Below, piece by piece: positions 17,339-26,640 of a DNA stretch of 64,000 bases. Where the stretch lies: the IMG/VR virus record IMGVR_UViG_3300023174_000064, positions 62,001-126,000 of that record; one strand, given 5' to 3'. A program made the translations under genes and the position numbers. How positions within the stretch are numbered: position 1 is the stretch's first letter; each line of letters begins with the position of its first letter. Origin of the DNA: a virus. Below the pieces are notes generated by a model. The model did no database searches, was not told the origin of the DNA, and worked only from the letters and a program-made list of their open reading frames with translations.

Positions 17339-17982
17339 TTTAATTTTCTTAAAAAGTCTTCAAATAATTTTACAGCTTTTTGTTCTAGTTGACGTGCAGA
17401 TACTTTAGAAAGTTCTCGGTGATACTCTTCAATTTGACGTTCAACAAGCATACCATTATCCCAGATCCACTCTTTGCCTTCCATGATACCGTTTACGAAA
17501 GCGTTAGGCGCAGAAGGATCAGCAACAATATCTACAGCGGAAAGCATGAAGTCAGGCTGAACTTCATTGTAACCATTTCTGGCTTTCAGTGAACCCATAC
17601 CACGAGTTGAAACGCCAAGACGAGCACCTTCATTGATCAGATTTTTAACAATCTCACCCATTGGAGTGCTCATAACTTTAGCTTTACCGTACACATCAGA
17701 ACCATCACATTTAAATTCTTTAATAATAATTGCAACACGGTCTAAGTTTACTGTTGGACCTGCTGGATGATTTAGTTCACCAAACGCACGGCTGTTGTTT
17801 ACAAACTCTTTGGTGTAACGATTAACTTCATTTAACAGAATGTGTTTTGGGTACATTCTTTTGTTTCGATTGAGGGTATCGGCTTGCATGAAGGTACCTT
17901 CAATGAAATAATTTTTGCCACCGTCAGCAGCTGCTTCGGTTAAAAACTCTACTTGTTCAACTGTCTCGGTTATTAGTTTCAT
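17335..17982 (-). CDS. 21: prohead core maturation protease gp21
   Basis: 215 aa (T4 212), herpesvirus-assemblin-like serine protease. FIEGTFMQADTLNRNKRMYP starts the domain. The catalytic His is in FGELNHPAGP and the Ser in GVSTRGMGS, with the acidic partner in AVDIVADPSAP. The N-terminal VEFLTEAAA contains an L-x-E self-cleavage site. It cleaves gp23, gp22 and cargo leaders at L/I-x-E. It overlaps the proline-rich gene by 4 nt. Confidence 0.97.
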   Translation of the reverse strand: MKLITETVEQVEFLTEAAADGGKNYFIEGTFMQADTLNRNKRMYPKHILLNEVNRYTKEFVNNSRAFGELNHPAGPTVNLDRVAIIIKEFKCDGSDVYGKAKVMSTPMGEIVKNLINEGARLGVSTRGMGSLKARNGYNEVQPDFMLSAVDIVADPSAPNAFVNGIMEGKEWIWDNGMLVERQIEEYHRELSKVSARQLEQKAVKLFEDFLRKLK

Positions 17983-17987
17983 TGATT

Positions 17988-18350
17988 TCAGTCTTCCTCT
18001 TCTTCTGAATCTTCGTCATCTTCTTCTGAGTCCTGATCATCTTCCTCATCTTCTTCTTCTTTGGGCTCACCTTCTTCTTCTTCCTCAGGTTGCTCCTCGT
18101 CCTCGGTTTCATCATCATTACCCCCTGCCCATTGAGTTGAAGCCTCTTCCCAACCAGAAATTTTGCCGTCACGATTCTTATCAGCTTTTTTGGCATCCCA
18201 CTTTTCAAAAATAGTGGGAGCAAAAGCTTCGTATTTTTCATTCAAAGCATTTGTTAGAGCTTCATTTAATTTTTCTTTAATTAAGCTTTGAGCTTGAACT
18301 AAATTCTCGTTCATTACGAGGTTTATAAAAGTTTTTAGAGAATTATTCAT
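17988..18350 (-). CDS. acidic prohead core protein (gp67/gp68 position) with an EF-hand-like loop
   Basis: 120 aa. The N-terminal amphipathic helix (NSLKTFINLVMNENLVQAQSLIKEKLNEAL) and a poly-Asp/Glu tail of over 40 residues match the acidic core proteins encoded between genes 20 and 21. Residues about 56-67 read DKNRDGKISGWE, a canonical 12-residue EF-hand calcium loop (positions 1, 3, 5, 7, 9 and 12). The assignment to T4 67 or 68 is by position and composition only. Confidence 0.75.
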   Translation of the reverse strand: MNNSLKTFINLVMNENLVQAQSLIKEKLNEALTNALNEKYEAFAPTIFEKWDAKKADKNRDGKISGWEEASTQWAGGNDDETEDEEQPEEEEEGEPKEEEDEEDDQDSEEDDEDSEEEED

Positions 18351-18768
18351 TTTTAGACCCTTGTTTTTTATTTTCTAACCTGGCCAAGTTTAATACTCGG
18401 TTAAAGGTTTCTTGTGATTCAGACAGTAATTTTACCATTCTTTCTTTGTTGTCATTATTTAGGTTTTTATATAGTTTAGACACCATTTCACGATCTTCTT
18501 CGGTTAGAACACCAATATTTCCGTCTTTTAATTTATATGTTTTTTCAAACAATAAATCTGTAATAACTTTTGTTTCCTGTATATCTGGCATAATAATTTT
18601 AGACAAAGCAGTTTTTTCAAGAATTTTTAACAAATTTTGACTTTCTGATTTGTGAATTCTTTCCATAAGAATAGCAGCACGTTCTCTCAATTCTTCCCCC
18701 AAGACGGTTTGAAATTGTTGGTTTTTGCCTCTAAGAATCATTTCTACTAATCTTTGTGGTGTGCTCAT
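18343..18768 (-). CDS. prohead core protein (gp67/gp68-like)
   Basis: 141 aa, helical. RLVEMILRGKNQQFQTVLGEELRERAAILMERI is typical of small head-core proteins of T4-like phages, and the length equals that of T4 gp68. The C-terminus is basic (ARLENKKQGSKNE), in contrast to the acidic partner downstream. It overlaps gp20 by 4 nt and the next gene by 8 nt. Confidence 0.7.
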   Translation of the reverse strand: MSTPQRLVEMILRGKNQQFQTVLGEELRERAAILMERIHKSESQNLLKILEKTALSKIIMPDIQETKVITDLLFEKTYKLKDGNIGVLTEEDREMVSKLYKNLNNDNKERMVKLLSESQETFNRVLNLARLENKKQGSKNE

Positions 18769-20345
18769 TGCTGTTCTTTCGATTGTTCTTCTTCTGGTTG
18801 TTCTTCTTCTGGTTGCTCTCCGGACAACATTTGTTGATATTGTTGCATGTCTTGTGCTTCTAATTGTTTTTGCATCTCTCTATTTATTTGTGCATCAATT
18901 TCAAGAATTTCTTCTTCTGATTGCTTTAAGAAATATTTTCTCACGTAATCATTAGAAAAGAATCTACCAATGTAGGGAGTTACTGCCGCGATAATATCTA
19001 ATCTTTCTCGAAGAATATCATTATCTTTCAATTCTGCAAAATACGAATCATTATTGAAAGTAAAAGTTATTTCTTGATGGATACGATTCCAATCTTCTTC
19101 ACTCATTATTCCCTTAAGAATTACTTGAGTTCTTAGAATATCTAAAAATAATGTACTAAATCGATGTCGTAAACGATCAATAAATTTATTAAATCGAACT
19201 TCATCTCGGGTAATCTCAGCAGAACGACCCATGTTAAATCCGCTATCTCCCTGCATTCTGGAGAGAGGAACACCCAATGCACGGAACAACTTTTGTTGCA
19301 GGTACATCACGTCTTCCATTTGACCCAAGTTTTGGCCACCGTCTAGCGTGGTAATTTCGGTACCTCGCCCACCTTCACGGCGCGGCATCCAAAAATCTTC
19401 CAACATGCTCATGTGGTTGCGTTCATCACGAATTTGACCAGTAGTAGGATCGTAAAGAATCTTGTTGCGATACCTGTTCATGATTTCGCGCAGGTATTGC
19501 TCGGCTTTTTGTTTTGGTAAATTACCTACATCCACATAAAAAATACGACGTTCTGGTGCACGCGAAATTCGATAAATGGCAACCGCATCTTCAATTTGAC
19601 GAAGAAGATTCAATGGTCTGACAGCTTTTTGTAGATACCCCACAACTCGCTTTGTTGCCGAATCAATGATACCAGAATGTGCGTACGCAATAGTATCTGG
19701 TGCAATTTTCCAACCAGCACTAGTTGTCGGAAACGCAGAATCTTTATCGGTATCTGCGTATACAAAATAATCTTGAACATTTTTAACAGGAGAAAATGGT
19801 GCCATACCACCATAAACTGCTTTATCTTTTTCTATTTTTTTAATCTTTTTAATCTTGATAGGATCAACAGGAATTAATTCTACAATTCCTTTTCTTAGAT
19901 CGTTCTTATCAATTTTTTTATAGTAATATACTTTAGAATCAATATACCATCTTCTAAAAATATCACTTGCTCTATTAGAAAAATCCATTAATTTTAAAAT
20001 GTGATTGTATTCTGTATACACTTTAGTTTTAATAGTTTCAGACAAATTTACTCGATCAAGATTTAACTTGATTGGTTTTCTGTCTTGATCTAAAACTATA
20101 GCTTCATTTACTATATCTTCAATAGCAGCATCCACTTCTGGATACAATGCCATAGAACGATAATGTTGAATCATCTGGTTTTCGTCACGAACCGCACCAG
20201 AAAAATCAACAAATGTACCAAATACTCCACCAGTTTCTAAAATATAAGAACCATCATAAGAATCTGGAGTGATAATATCACCAGTTTGTTTTGATGATTC
20301 TTGCTTTTTTTTACCTATAGAAAATCCAAATAATTCTAATTCCAT
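18765..20345 (-). CDS. 20: portal vertex protein gp20
   Basis: 526 aa (T4 524). Typical segments are MIQHYRSMALYPEVDAAIEDIVNEAIV, DFSNRASDIFRRWYIDSKVYYYK, RIYSRAPERRIFYVDVGNLPK-type (here RISRAPERRIFYVDVG) and EDFWMPRREGGRGTEITTLDGGQNLG. It forms the dodecameric portal and nucleates prohead assembly. The C-terminus has tandem EQPEEE repeats, an acidic tail. Confidence 0.98.
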   Translation of the reverse strand: MELELFGFSIGKKKQESSKQTGDIITPDSYDGSYILETGGVFGTFVDFSGAVRDENQMIQHYRSMALYPEVDAAIEDIVNEAIVLDQDRKPIKLNLDRVNLSETIKTKVYTEYNHILKLMDFSNRASDIFRRWYIDSKVYYYKKIDKNDLRKGIVELIPVDPIKIKKIKKIEKDKAVYGGMAPFSPVKNVQDYFVYADTDKDSAFPTTSAGWKIAPDTIAYAHSGIIDSATKRVVGYLQKAVRPLNLLRQIEDAVAIYRISRAPERRIFYVDVGNLPKQKAEQYLREIMNRYRNKILYDPTTGQIRDERNHMSMLEDFWMPRREGGRGTEITTLDGGQNLGQMEDVMYLQQKLFRALGVPLSRMQGDSGFNMGRSAEITRDEVRFNKFIDRLRHRFSTLFLDILRTQVILKGIMSEEDWNRIHQEITFTFNNDSYFAELKDNDILRERLDIIAAVTPYIGRFFSNDYVRKYFLKQSEEEILEIDAQINREMQKQLEAQDMQQYQQMLSGEQPEEEQPEEEQSKEQQ

Positions 20346-20391
20346 ATATTCACCATTTTGTTTTTAAATCACGCTATGATATGTAGTTGAT

Positions 20392-20931
20392 TTATGCTAT
20401 CTTGTTTACAACATAATGACTGTACACAATACCAACACTAAATGCACCGAGTTTGTTGTCTTGTGCCATATCTAATTGGAATTGACCGATACCTACAGGC
20501 CAACAATTATTAAGGGTAAATTGTTTTATAACCTTAGCTCCGTTTGGATCATATTGTTGTATAGTCCAATCTGATGCAAAATTTGATTTAGGGCTTCCTG
20601 CGTTTGGACTGGTATTTAATTCATGATGATTCATTTGGTTATGCCAGTCATGAAAAGCTTTATATAATGTTTTTGAGCCTACATCGTCTAAAATAGAAAT
20701 TTCCCATGGTTTATATGTACGATCTCCCGGATAACTTACTGTTCTACCTCTCCAATTAACAGAAATACTTCCTACGATTGCTTCAGGTAAATTTGCAGAT
20801 CGAACGTGAAATTCGGTAAATGGAGTTTTTGTCCCTTTGCCTACCGGTCCTATCTGACCGGTTACGGTAAAACGATTTATTCTCGTTCCACCTTTAAATC
20901 CGCCAATAAAGTCTTCTATTTTGTGGCCCAT
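20392..20931 (-). CDS. 19: tail tube protein gp19
   Basis: 179 aa (T4 163). The DFIGGFKGGTRINRFTVTG start, HVRSANLPEAIVGSISVNWRGR, and the C-terminal LNNCWPVGIGQFQLDMAQDN...FSVGIVYSHY are characteristic of T4-like tubes. It polymerises into the inner tail tube on gp48/gp54. It lies between gp18 and gp20, as in T4. Confidence 0.95.
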   Translation of the reverse strand: MGHKIEDFIGGFKGGTRINRFTVTGQIGPVGKGTKTPFTEFHVRSANLPEAIVGSISVNWRGRTVSYPGDRTYKPWEISILDDVGSKTLYKAFHDWHNQMNHHELNTSPNAGSPKSNFASDWTIQQYDPNGAKVIKQFTLNNCWPVGIGQFQLDMAQDNKLGAFSVGIVYSHYVVNKIA

Positions 20932-20943
20932 GTGTGTTCCTTT

Positions 20944-22074
20944 TTAGCTAACCAAAACTTCTCCGGTAGCAGAATTAGTTACTCGTATTGTTATTGTCGA
21001 TACTGGATACACTAAATCAACAACCACATCTAATATTAGATTGCCCGCAGCTCGAACAGCTTGAGTATTATTTGATTCATCACATATTAAACTATAACTA
21101 GCAATACCATTATTTGCTAAAATACCATTCATTATAGGAGTAGCAGAATTTACTACTTGTAGACGTGTGATTGCATCGTTTATCTCAAACAAATACTGTT
21201 TTAGTGTTGTTGTTAATTGTTTTTTGATGTATAAAGCCAACATCATAGAATTTATTATACTTTGTGATGTACCAGATACCGGATATGAGGTTATATTACT
21301 TAAGAAGAAAGTTCCTTGTCCTGGTATTGAGTTTATTGGATTTACTCCACCAGCTGTAAAATAAGAGATATCACTATCTGAGAATTTTTGTGTCAGATAA
21401 AGAACATTTAAAATTCTACCATTCGTATAACCTGCAGGACTTATCCAAATATTATTACTTTCTGCTGTTCTGGCAAAACAACCAGCAACATCCGGACTCA
21501 TTCCACCATCATACACTGTAGCAACACCGGAATTAAGGTAAGTAAATTTTTTACGACCAGCAACGTAAGTGACGTATTTACTTAAAGTTTTTTGACCAAA
21601 ATCTGCCGTAAATCCGTCATAATTACTACTCATTGATAGAGTAGCAATATCTCTGTAATTACCAACAATAGCCATGCAGTCGGTTCTTGTTGTTGCTGCA
21701 TTTATTGCAGCACTCGAAGAAAAAGTATTACCACCATCAAAAATTACATCCAATTCTACTATATTTTTATTATGGAGAGGGCTGTTTGTTAATAAGTTCA
21801 CGTTGTAAAACGATCCAGTGGATCCGGTTCCACCAACAAAACAAGAACCACCGTATTGCAAATAATTCCAAACACCAAACCATTCTCCTTGCCAATCTCC
21901 AGTTGGTCCACTGGTGGCAAATGTAGAATTACTTAATCTGCCTAGCCAGTCATTTAAAGAAGAAACTGTCATTAAACCAGTTTCTTTTTCCGAAATTCCA
22001 TCAGAACCAGTTATACCAAATTTTGGTACAAGTCCTTTAAAAGAAACCATTCCAGCTTTTAGGTCTTGTGGCAT
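20944..22074 (-). CDS. 18: short tail sheath protein gp18
   Basis: 376 aa, far shorter than T4 gp18 (659 aa). The sheath hallmark WISPAGYTNGRILNV is present, followed by the C-terminal handshake region (ISYFTAGGVNPINSIPGQGTFFLSN, LALYIKKQLTTTLKQYLFEIND). The N-terminal part (SGPTGDWQGEWFGVWNYLQYGGSCF) corresponds to the inserted domain start. The surface domains present in T4 seem to be reduced. A CATAAATA late element lies upstream. Position between genes 17 and 19 confirms the identity. Confidence 0.92.
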   Translation of the reverse strand: MPQDLKAGMVSFKGLVPKFGITGSDGISEKETGLMTVSSLNDWLGRLSNSTFATSGPTGDWQGEWFGVWNYLQYGGSCFVGGTGSTGSFYNVNLLTNSPLHNKNIVELDVIFDGGNTFSSSAAINAATTRTDCMAIVGNYRDIATLSMSSNYDGFTADFGQKTLSKYVTYVAGRKKFTYLNSGVATVYDGGMSPDVAGCFARTAESNNIWISPAGYTNGRILNVLYLTQKFSDSDISYFTAGGVNPINSIPGQGTFFLSNITSYPVSGTSQSIINSMMLALYIKKQLTTTLKQYLFEINDAITRLQVVNSATPIMNGILANNGIASYSLICDESNNTQAVRAAGNLILDVVVDLVYPVSTITIRVTNSATGEVLVS

Positions 22075-22100
22075 TTATATAGTCCTTTATTCCGTTCCAA

Positions 22101-22108
22101 TATTTATG
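22101..22108 (-). promoter_or_regulatory. late promoter-like element CATAAATA upstream of gene 18
   Basis: Minus-strand CATAAATA, 26 nt before the gp18 ATG. This is the same distance as the gp23 late box, differing from the T4 consensus only in the first base. Confidence 0.6.
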
Positions 22109-22112
22109 TTTT

Positions 22113-23762
22113 TTAAAAATTCACTTGTCCTTCATCGTTATCATAGGAACTAATAAAACCAAAACTAAACCAATCGTCTTCTTCTATTTTTTTAATTTCT
22201 CCCTCAAACAGCTCTTTTCTGATATCAATATTAGTAATTTCTTTAAAATACGGCTGTTTTGTAAGCCAAGAGAATAGCACCAAACACATAACTAGGTCGT
22301 CTGTATGACCATCATCTGCACTAAAACTATTCCATTTTGCTACAAACGATAGTAATTCTTTTATTATTTCTTCGTCTTCAATAATTAATTTGTCTTGTTC
22401 TACCAAACTCTTTAGGATAGAACAACCTAATTTTTTTACTATAGCAGTCGTTCTTACTCCAAATAACGTTTCACCTTTACCAAATCCGCCGTTTAATACC
22501 ATTCCAGCTCGGCCTTTATTCATGCTAGTTAGCAAGTTATCATATTCCAGATCGTAATGTAAAATATCAGCAACCTGTCCACCAATATCATTTACTTCTA
22601 CTAACATGTAAGCATTATTGTATTTTTTACCTAAAGCAGCTAAAATGGTAGGATAGAGCATAGGTGAAATAATATTATTTCTATATTTTGCCACAATTTT
22701 GTATGGCGATTCTGTTATATCAAATACCACTGCAGCACTGTAATCTTTTCCTTGTCCTCTGGAGGTATCCACAGTTATCACATATGCTCTGTTGGGCTTA
22801 GGTTCCTCGTATACCGAAAATCCTTCGGCTGATCTGGATAACGGTCTTTTAGAAACCAACACATGTAGTTTAGAAGTAGAAATTAGTGTGTTAGACGAAC
22901 CAATAAAGTCACAATCATATTCGCTTTTAAACTTCTGTTCACCACCAGAACCGCCACCTAATTGCTTAATAGTTCGTTGTTTCCATTTATCGTCTCGTAG
23001 CGGACCACCCGGATATAGAGGAACTTGGCTCCAATGTACCTCTACTGGCACGTATTCGTTCTTGCCTTCTTCTCCGGCCTTCCTAGAGGCTCCCTGCCAA
23101 AGGTTGTAAAACATGTTTAAACCGTTTGGTGTCGATACTATGATGACTTTAGTGGTTTGACCGGATGTAATAGTCGGATACACCGAGCTAAAAAACTCAT
23201 CCGCAATATTAGCTGGAACGTGGGCAAACTCATCCATAAAGATTACGTTATACGAACCACCGCGAACAGCAGAAGCAGAGGTGGCAGATGCCAAAACACG
23301 AGATCCATTTTCTAACTGAATAGAAGTCTTGTTCCACTCAACCACACCGTGTTGAAGCCATTTTGGAAGATACTCGTAAGCTTCTTTTAAACGCTTCATA
23401 ATTTCCATAGCAGTCTTCATCTTGTTGGCAAGAATGGCTATGTTTACGTTTTGATTAAATATTAAATAATGAACCATCCAAGCAACAGTGGTTGTAGTTT
23501 TACCGGTCTGTCGAGGTAGCTTGGCAATAACAAAACGATTATCTTGGATTGTTCTAACAATATTTTCTTGATAATCATACAACCCAAAAGACTCAAGACC
23601 TTTATCTGTAGTTACAATCTTAATGTATTTTTTAATAAAATATACTGGATCGTTCGCACATTTAATGTACTCTTCAACTTGCTCTTTAGTAAATTCAATA
23701 GAAACCCCAATCTCTTTAAGATTAGGATTGCCAAGATAACCTGATTTTTTTTTATATCCCAT
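22113..23762 (-). CDS. 17: terminase large subunit gp17
   Basis: 549 aa. The N-terminal ATPase has Walker A LPRQTGKTT (about residues 81-89), Walker B VIFMDEFAHVP and coupling motif STPNG. The C-terminal RNase H-fold nuclease has VITVDTSRGQGKDYSAAVVFD and the late Asp in DDGHTDDLVMC. It packages DNA through the gp20 portal. It overlaps gp16 by 11 nt. Confidence 0.98.
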   Translation of the reverse strand: MGYKKKSGYLGNPNLKEIGVSIEFTKEQVEEYIKCANDPVYFIKKYIKIVTTDKGLESFGLYDYQENIVRTIQDNRFVIAKLPRQTGKTTTTVAWMVHYLIFNQNVNIAILANKMKTAMEIMKRLKEAYEYLPKWLQHGVVEWNKTSIQLENGSRVLASATSASAVRGGSYNVIFMDEFAHVPANIADEFFSSVYPTITSGQTTKVIIVSTPNGLNMFYNLWQGASRKAGEEGKNEYVPVEVHWSQVPLYPGGPLRDDKWKQRTIKQLGGGSGGEQKFKSEYDCDFIGSSNTLISTSKLHVLVSKRPLSRSAEGFSVYEEPKPNRAYVITVDTSRGQGKDYSAAVVFDITESPYKIVAKYRNNIISPMLYPTILAALGKKYNNAYMLVEVNDIGGQVADILHYDLEYDNLLTSMNKGRAGMVLNGGFGKGETLFGVRTTAIVKKLGCSILKSLVEQDKLIIEDEEIIKELLSFVAKWNSFSADDGHTDDLVMCLVLFSWLTKQPYFKEITNIDIRKELFEGEIKKIEEDDWFSFGFISSYDNDEGQVNF

Positions 23763-24189
23763 CGTCTAAAAATTTCTGGCTGTCAAGAGCCTTGTTTCTG
23801 CTGCGATCTTTGTTTATTAGATCTTGTAATTCACTGGTAGAACCAACGTAAATTGAATTGTTAGTTGTATGATTAACTTTAATTTCTTCTTTCTTGATTG
23901 CTTTAGATTTTTGATATAAATCTATTAAATCTTTATTCATTTCTGAGACAGTTTTTAATAACTGTCCAAGAACTTCATAAGCTCTTGGTGAATCACCTGC
24001 TTTTGCAACTTTAAGAATTTCGTCTATTGCGCAAGAACCATTATCAATCAATCCTTTAATGTTATCACGAACATAATTAAAATCTGCATCAAGACTAACA
24101 CCTGTAGTGTTGTCTTTTTTTATGATAACTGGTTCCGATCCTTTAAATTCTATACCTAAATTTTGAGAAATAATATCAGAAGAATCCAT
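23752..24189 (-). CDS. 16: terminase small subunit gp16
   Basis: 145 aa (T4 164). The central coiled-coil region (ADFNYVRDNIKGLIDNGSCAIDEILKVAKAGDSPRAYEVLGQLLKT) is typical for gp16 of T4-like phages. The C-terminal part (IYVGSTSELQDLI) leads into the gp17 overlap. It recognises DNA for packaging initiation. Confidence 0.93.
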   Translation of the reverse strand: MDSSDIISQNLGIEFKGSEPVIIKKDNTTGVSLDADFNYVRDNIKGLIDNGSCAIDEILKVAKAGDSPRAYEVLGQLLKTVSEMNKDLIDLYQKSKAIKKEEIKVNHTTNNSIYVGSTSELQDLINKDRSRNKALDSQKFLDDGI

Positions 24190-24194
24190 ATAAT

Positions 24195-24863
24195 TTATAC
24201 ATTTCCATTTATAAGAGTTACTCCATCAATATCATATACATTAAAATTAACAGTTCGAATACTTGTACCAGTAGTAATTTTTCCATAAATGTACGATTTT
24301 GCAACAAACTGATAAGAACTAACAATAAATCTTCTGGTACTAAAATCACCTTCAAATTCTTGAGTTAAATTGCTGGTTGCTATACTAACAGGAACATCTA
24401 TATTTTGGCTTAAACTATTCATATTTACTGATATTAAAAATTCAGGAGAAAAATAAGGAAGAATTTGTTCCATTATTTGTAAATTTTCTTCTAAATTTCT
24501 AGTAAAAATACTTAAATTAAACACAAAATTATAAGGAACTTCGGCATAGGAATAACTGGCGGTTAGACCGTTATTGCTTATTTTTTTGTTTGTTTTATTT
24601 AATTTTCGTATAGGATCGTATATTATCTGAGACAATTCAAATGACATTCTAGGAAGAGAAATTTCTATACGTGTTTTATCGCTTATTGAACTGGGTTCAA
24701 TTAAACGTTTTATAAATTTTTCTTTTGCAGTGTACATCAAAGGAACAGTGAATATTCTTTCATCGCCATTTTCATCTGTCTGCTGTAGTTCAACGCCATT
24801 AAAAAGACTTCCAAAAGCAATAACGAGTTTTCTGATAGAATCATTTTTATAGTGTGAAAACAT
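24195..24863 (-). CDS. 15: tail completion / sheath terminator protein gp15
   Basis: 222 aa. RKLVIAFGSLFNGVEL, then VPLMYTAKEKFIKRL and LPRMSFELSQIIYDPIRKLNKTNK, are gp15 signatures. It caps the tail tube and sheath and joins the tail to the neck. It directly abuts gp14 (1-nt overlap with its stop). Confidence 0.95.
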   Translation of the reverse strand: MFSHYKNDSIRKLVIAFGSLFNGVELQQTDENGDERIFTVPLMYTAKEKFIKRLIEPSSISDKTRIEISLPRMSFELSQIIYDPIRKLNKTNKKISNNGLTASYSYAEVPYNFVFNLSIFTRNLEENLQIMEQILPYFSPEFLISVNMNSLSQNIDVPVSIATSNLTQEFEGDFSTRRFIVSSYQFVAKSYIYGKITTGTSIRTVNFNVYDIDGVTLINGNV

Positions 24864-25792
24864 TAATAATTTCCTTCAGAGAATGGATCAGTTTCTGTGA
24901 AATTTATTATATCAGAATTTGTAGCTTCTTTTTCTATGTCATCATTATCACCAGCTGGTGTTTTATCTTCACTAGAAACAAGCACGATATTTGTTGTTTC
25001 GCCCACAATAGAAGTAACGTAACACTCTATACCGCTGTCTACACCCTTTAGAGTTTGTGATGTTTCTATATTTCCTGTGACATTCACTAATTCTAGATAA
25101 CCGTTTCCTGCAGGTTTAATTGCAACATAACCAACCCCAGTTGCATTTTGTTCCAGTGCGTCTTGTTCCCTGAATCCGTATACTTGATACACCTTTTCTC
25201 CCGGATAATAAGTGTGTAAAGTTATTCCAGCTATATCGTTGCCAATTGCATATTTTTGAGTATACTGGCGGCTTTCTTCTTGTAGTGCATCGATATCTGT
25301 GGTTCCTGTAGTTACGTTCTCTTGATCGTAAGTAAACAGCTCGCATGTTAAACGATACGAATACAATTTTCCTTGTTGATAAAAGGGATTTTCGTGTTCC
25401 ACAAAATTTATTTCAAACATAGATTTTGAGAGTGGAAAATAAATTAAATCTCCTTCTCTTGGTCGAGTAATTTCAGAAAATCTAGTTTGGACTTCTTGTA
25501 TAAAGCGTTTTTTAGATAAAGTAAGAAATATATTATCTTTAATTTCAATTCCAAATTTACTGGCAATATCACCTTGGCCCCTAAATCCGGTAACAGAATC
25601 AATATACATTTCTAATGGTACAGAATCTTTGTAAGATACTTGATTTCCTTCACCAAAAATTTTATCAAATACTACCATATTTCTTGGAATGTAATACATT
25701 TCTCTGCCCATCGTTTTAATTATTTCAATGGTCAGATCTTCTGTTACGTCTTGTTCACCAGAATAATCTTTAAAATATGGATTAGTGGGCAT
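24863..25792 (-). CDS. 14: neck protein gp14
   Basis: 309 aa. TEDLTIEIIKTMGREMYYIPR and the KKRFIQEVQTRFSEITRPREGDLIYFPL segment are typical of gp14. It forms the head-neck ring with gp13. The C-terminus is acidic (EDKTPAGDNDDIEKEATNSD). Confidence 0.95.
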   Translation of the reverse strand: MPTNPYFKDYSGEQDVTEDLTIEIIKTMGREMYYIPRNMVVFDKIFGEGNQVSYKDSVPLEMYIDSVTGFRGQGDIASKFGIEIKDNIFLTLSKKRFIQEVQTRFSEITRPREGDLIYFPLSKSMFEINFVEHENPFYQQGKLYSYRLTCELFTYDQENVTTGTTDIDALQEESRQYTQKYAIGNDIAGITLHTYYPGEKVYQVYGFREQDALEQNATGVGYVAIKPAGNGYLELVNVTGNIETSQTLKGVDSGIECYVTSIVGETTNIVLVSSEDKTPAGDNDDIEKEATNSDIINFTETDPFSEGNY

Positions 25793-25793
25793 A

Positions 25794-26594
25794 TTAACCT
25801 GTCATGAAATCAATTGGCAATTCGTAACTACGTAGGACATCTGCTTCTATTTGTGCTATTTCTGAAGTTGCTTCTGCAAAAATTTGAGCACCGCGCATAG
25901 TGACACCACCGGGTAATTGCACTCCCTCAAACTTAGACATGTTTGCTCCCCATTGACGCTTTATAAGAGCAGTCAAATATCTCTTCAAATAACGATCATT
26001 AAATATTTCAGTGTATTTTTCTGGATCTAAAGCAGCATACGCCAAAATACAAATCCAATTTCCTGCTTTTGCTTCTTCGCTCCAATTCATGTCAAGATAA
26101 AGACGATTGGTTACTTTGCTGAACTCAATAGCCTTTTCTGGTTGAAACATGTCTTGAATTAATTGAATGTATCGTTTTGTGGAATCATAAGAAGCCAGAC
26201 CCATAGAGTAAACACCACTTAAATTTCTATTAATACCAAAATAATCAGTTAGTGCTAATTGATAACGAACGTCAAACATGTTGATATTTGAAAACGCACC
26301 AAATTGCATAACTTTAACTACCGATACTATTTGTTTGCCAGTCGGGCCATCCGCTTCATTTGGTGATAAAATATTTTCTGTATTGATATAACGATTATCG
26401 ATATCTTGTTGGGTTACTTGATATTTAAAAAATACTTTTTCTACACCATCAAAATGACGTTCTGTGAAGTATTGAAGAGCGTCGTCTAAACGGTCTTCGC
26501 ACTGTTCCCAATCCACGTTGATTTCGACAACAGGAGCTCCTAATTGTCGCAAACTATATTGAATTAATGATTCTCTGGAATTTGGTGTTGCCAT
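25794..26594 (-). CDS. 13: neck protein gp13
   Basis: 266 aa. RESLIQYSLRQLGAPVVEINV is the conserved gp13 N-terminus, and WNWSEEAKAGNW-type (here DMNWSEEAKAGNWICILAYAALDP) and WGANMSKFEGVQLPGGV follow. It builds the neck platform with gp14. A CATAAATA late element lies 13 nt upstream of the ATG. Confidence 0.96.
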   Translation of the reverse strand: MATPNSRESLIQYSLRQLGAPVVEINVDWEQCEDRLDDALQYFTERHFDGVEKVFFKYQVTQQDIDNRYINTENILSPNEADGPTGKQIVSVVKVMQFGAFSNINMFDVRYQLALTDYFGINRNLSGVYSMGLASYDSTKRYIQLIQDMFQPEKAIEFSKVTNRLYLDMNWSEEAKAGNWICILAYAALDPEKYTEIFNDRYLKRYLTALIKRQWGANMSKFEGVQLPGGVTMRGAQIFAEATSEIAQIEADVLRSYELPIDFMTG

Positions 26595-26606
26595 GGTTGT
26601 TAAATA

Positions 26607-26614
26607 TATTTATG
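26607..26614 (-). promoter_or_regulatory. late promoter-like element CATAAATA upstream of gene 13
   Basis: Minus-strand CATAAATA, 12 nt before the gp13 start. A start of transcription a few bases downstream would leave a minimal leader. Confidence 0.55.
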
Positions 26615-26640
26615 GCAAACAACAATTTACCAATTAGATA

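Noticed and set aside
17007-17408. Plus-strand Gly-rich ORF of 133 aa
   Set aside because: Antisense shadow of the proline-rich repeats (GGSGSGLG is the complement of the Pro-rich linker).
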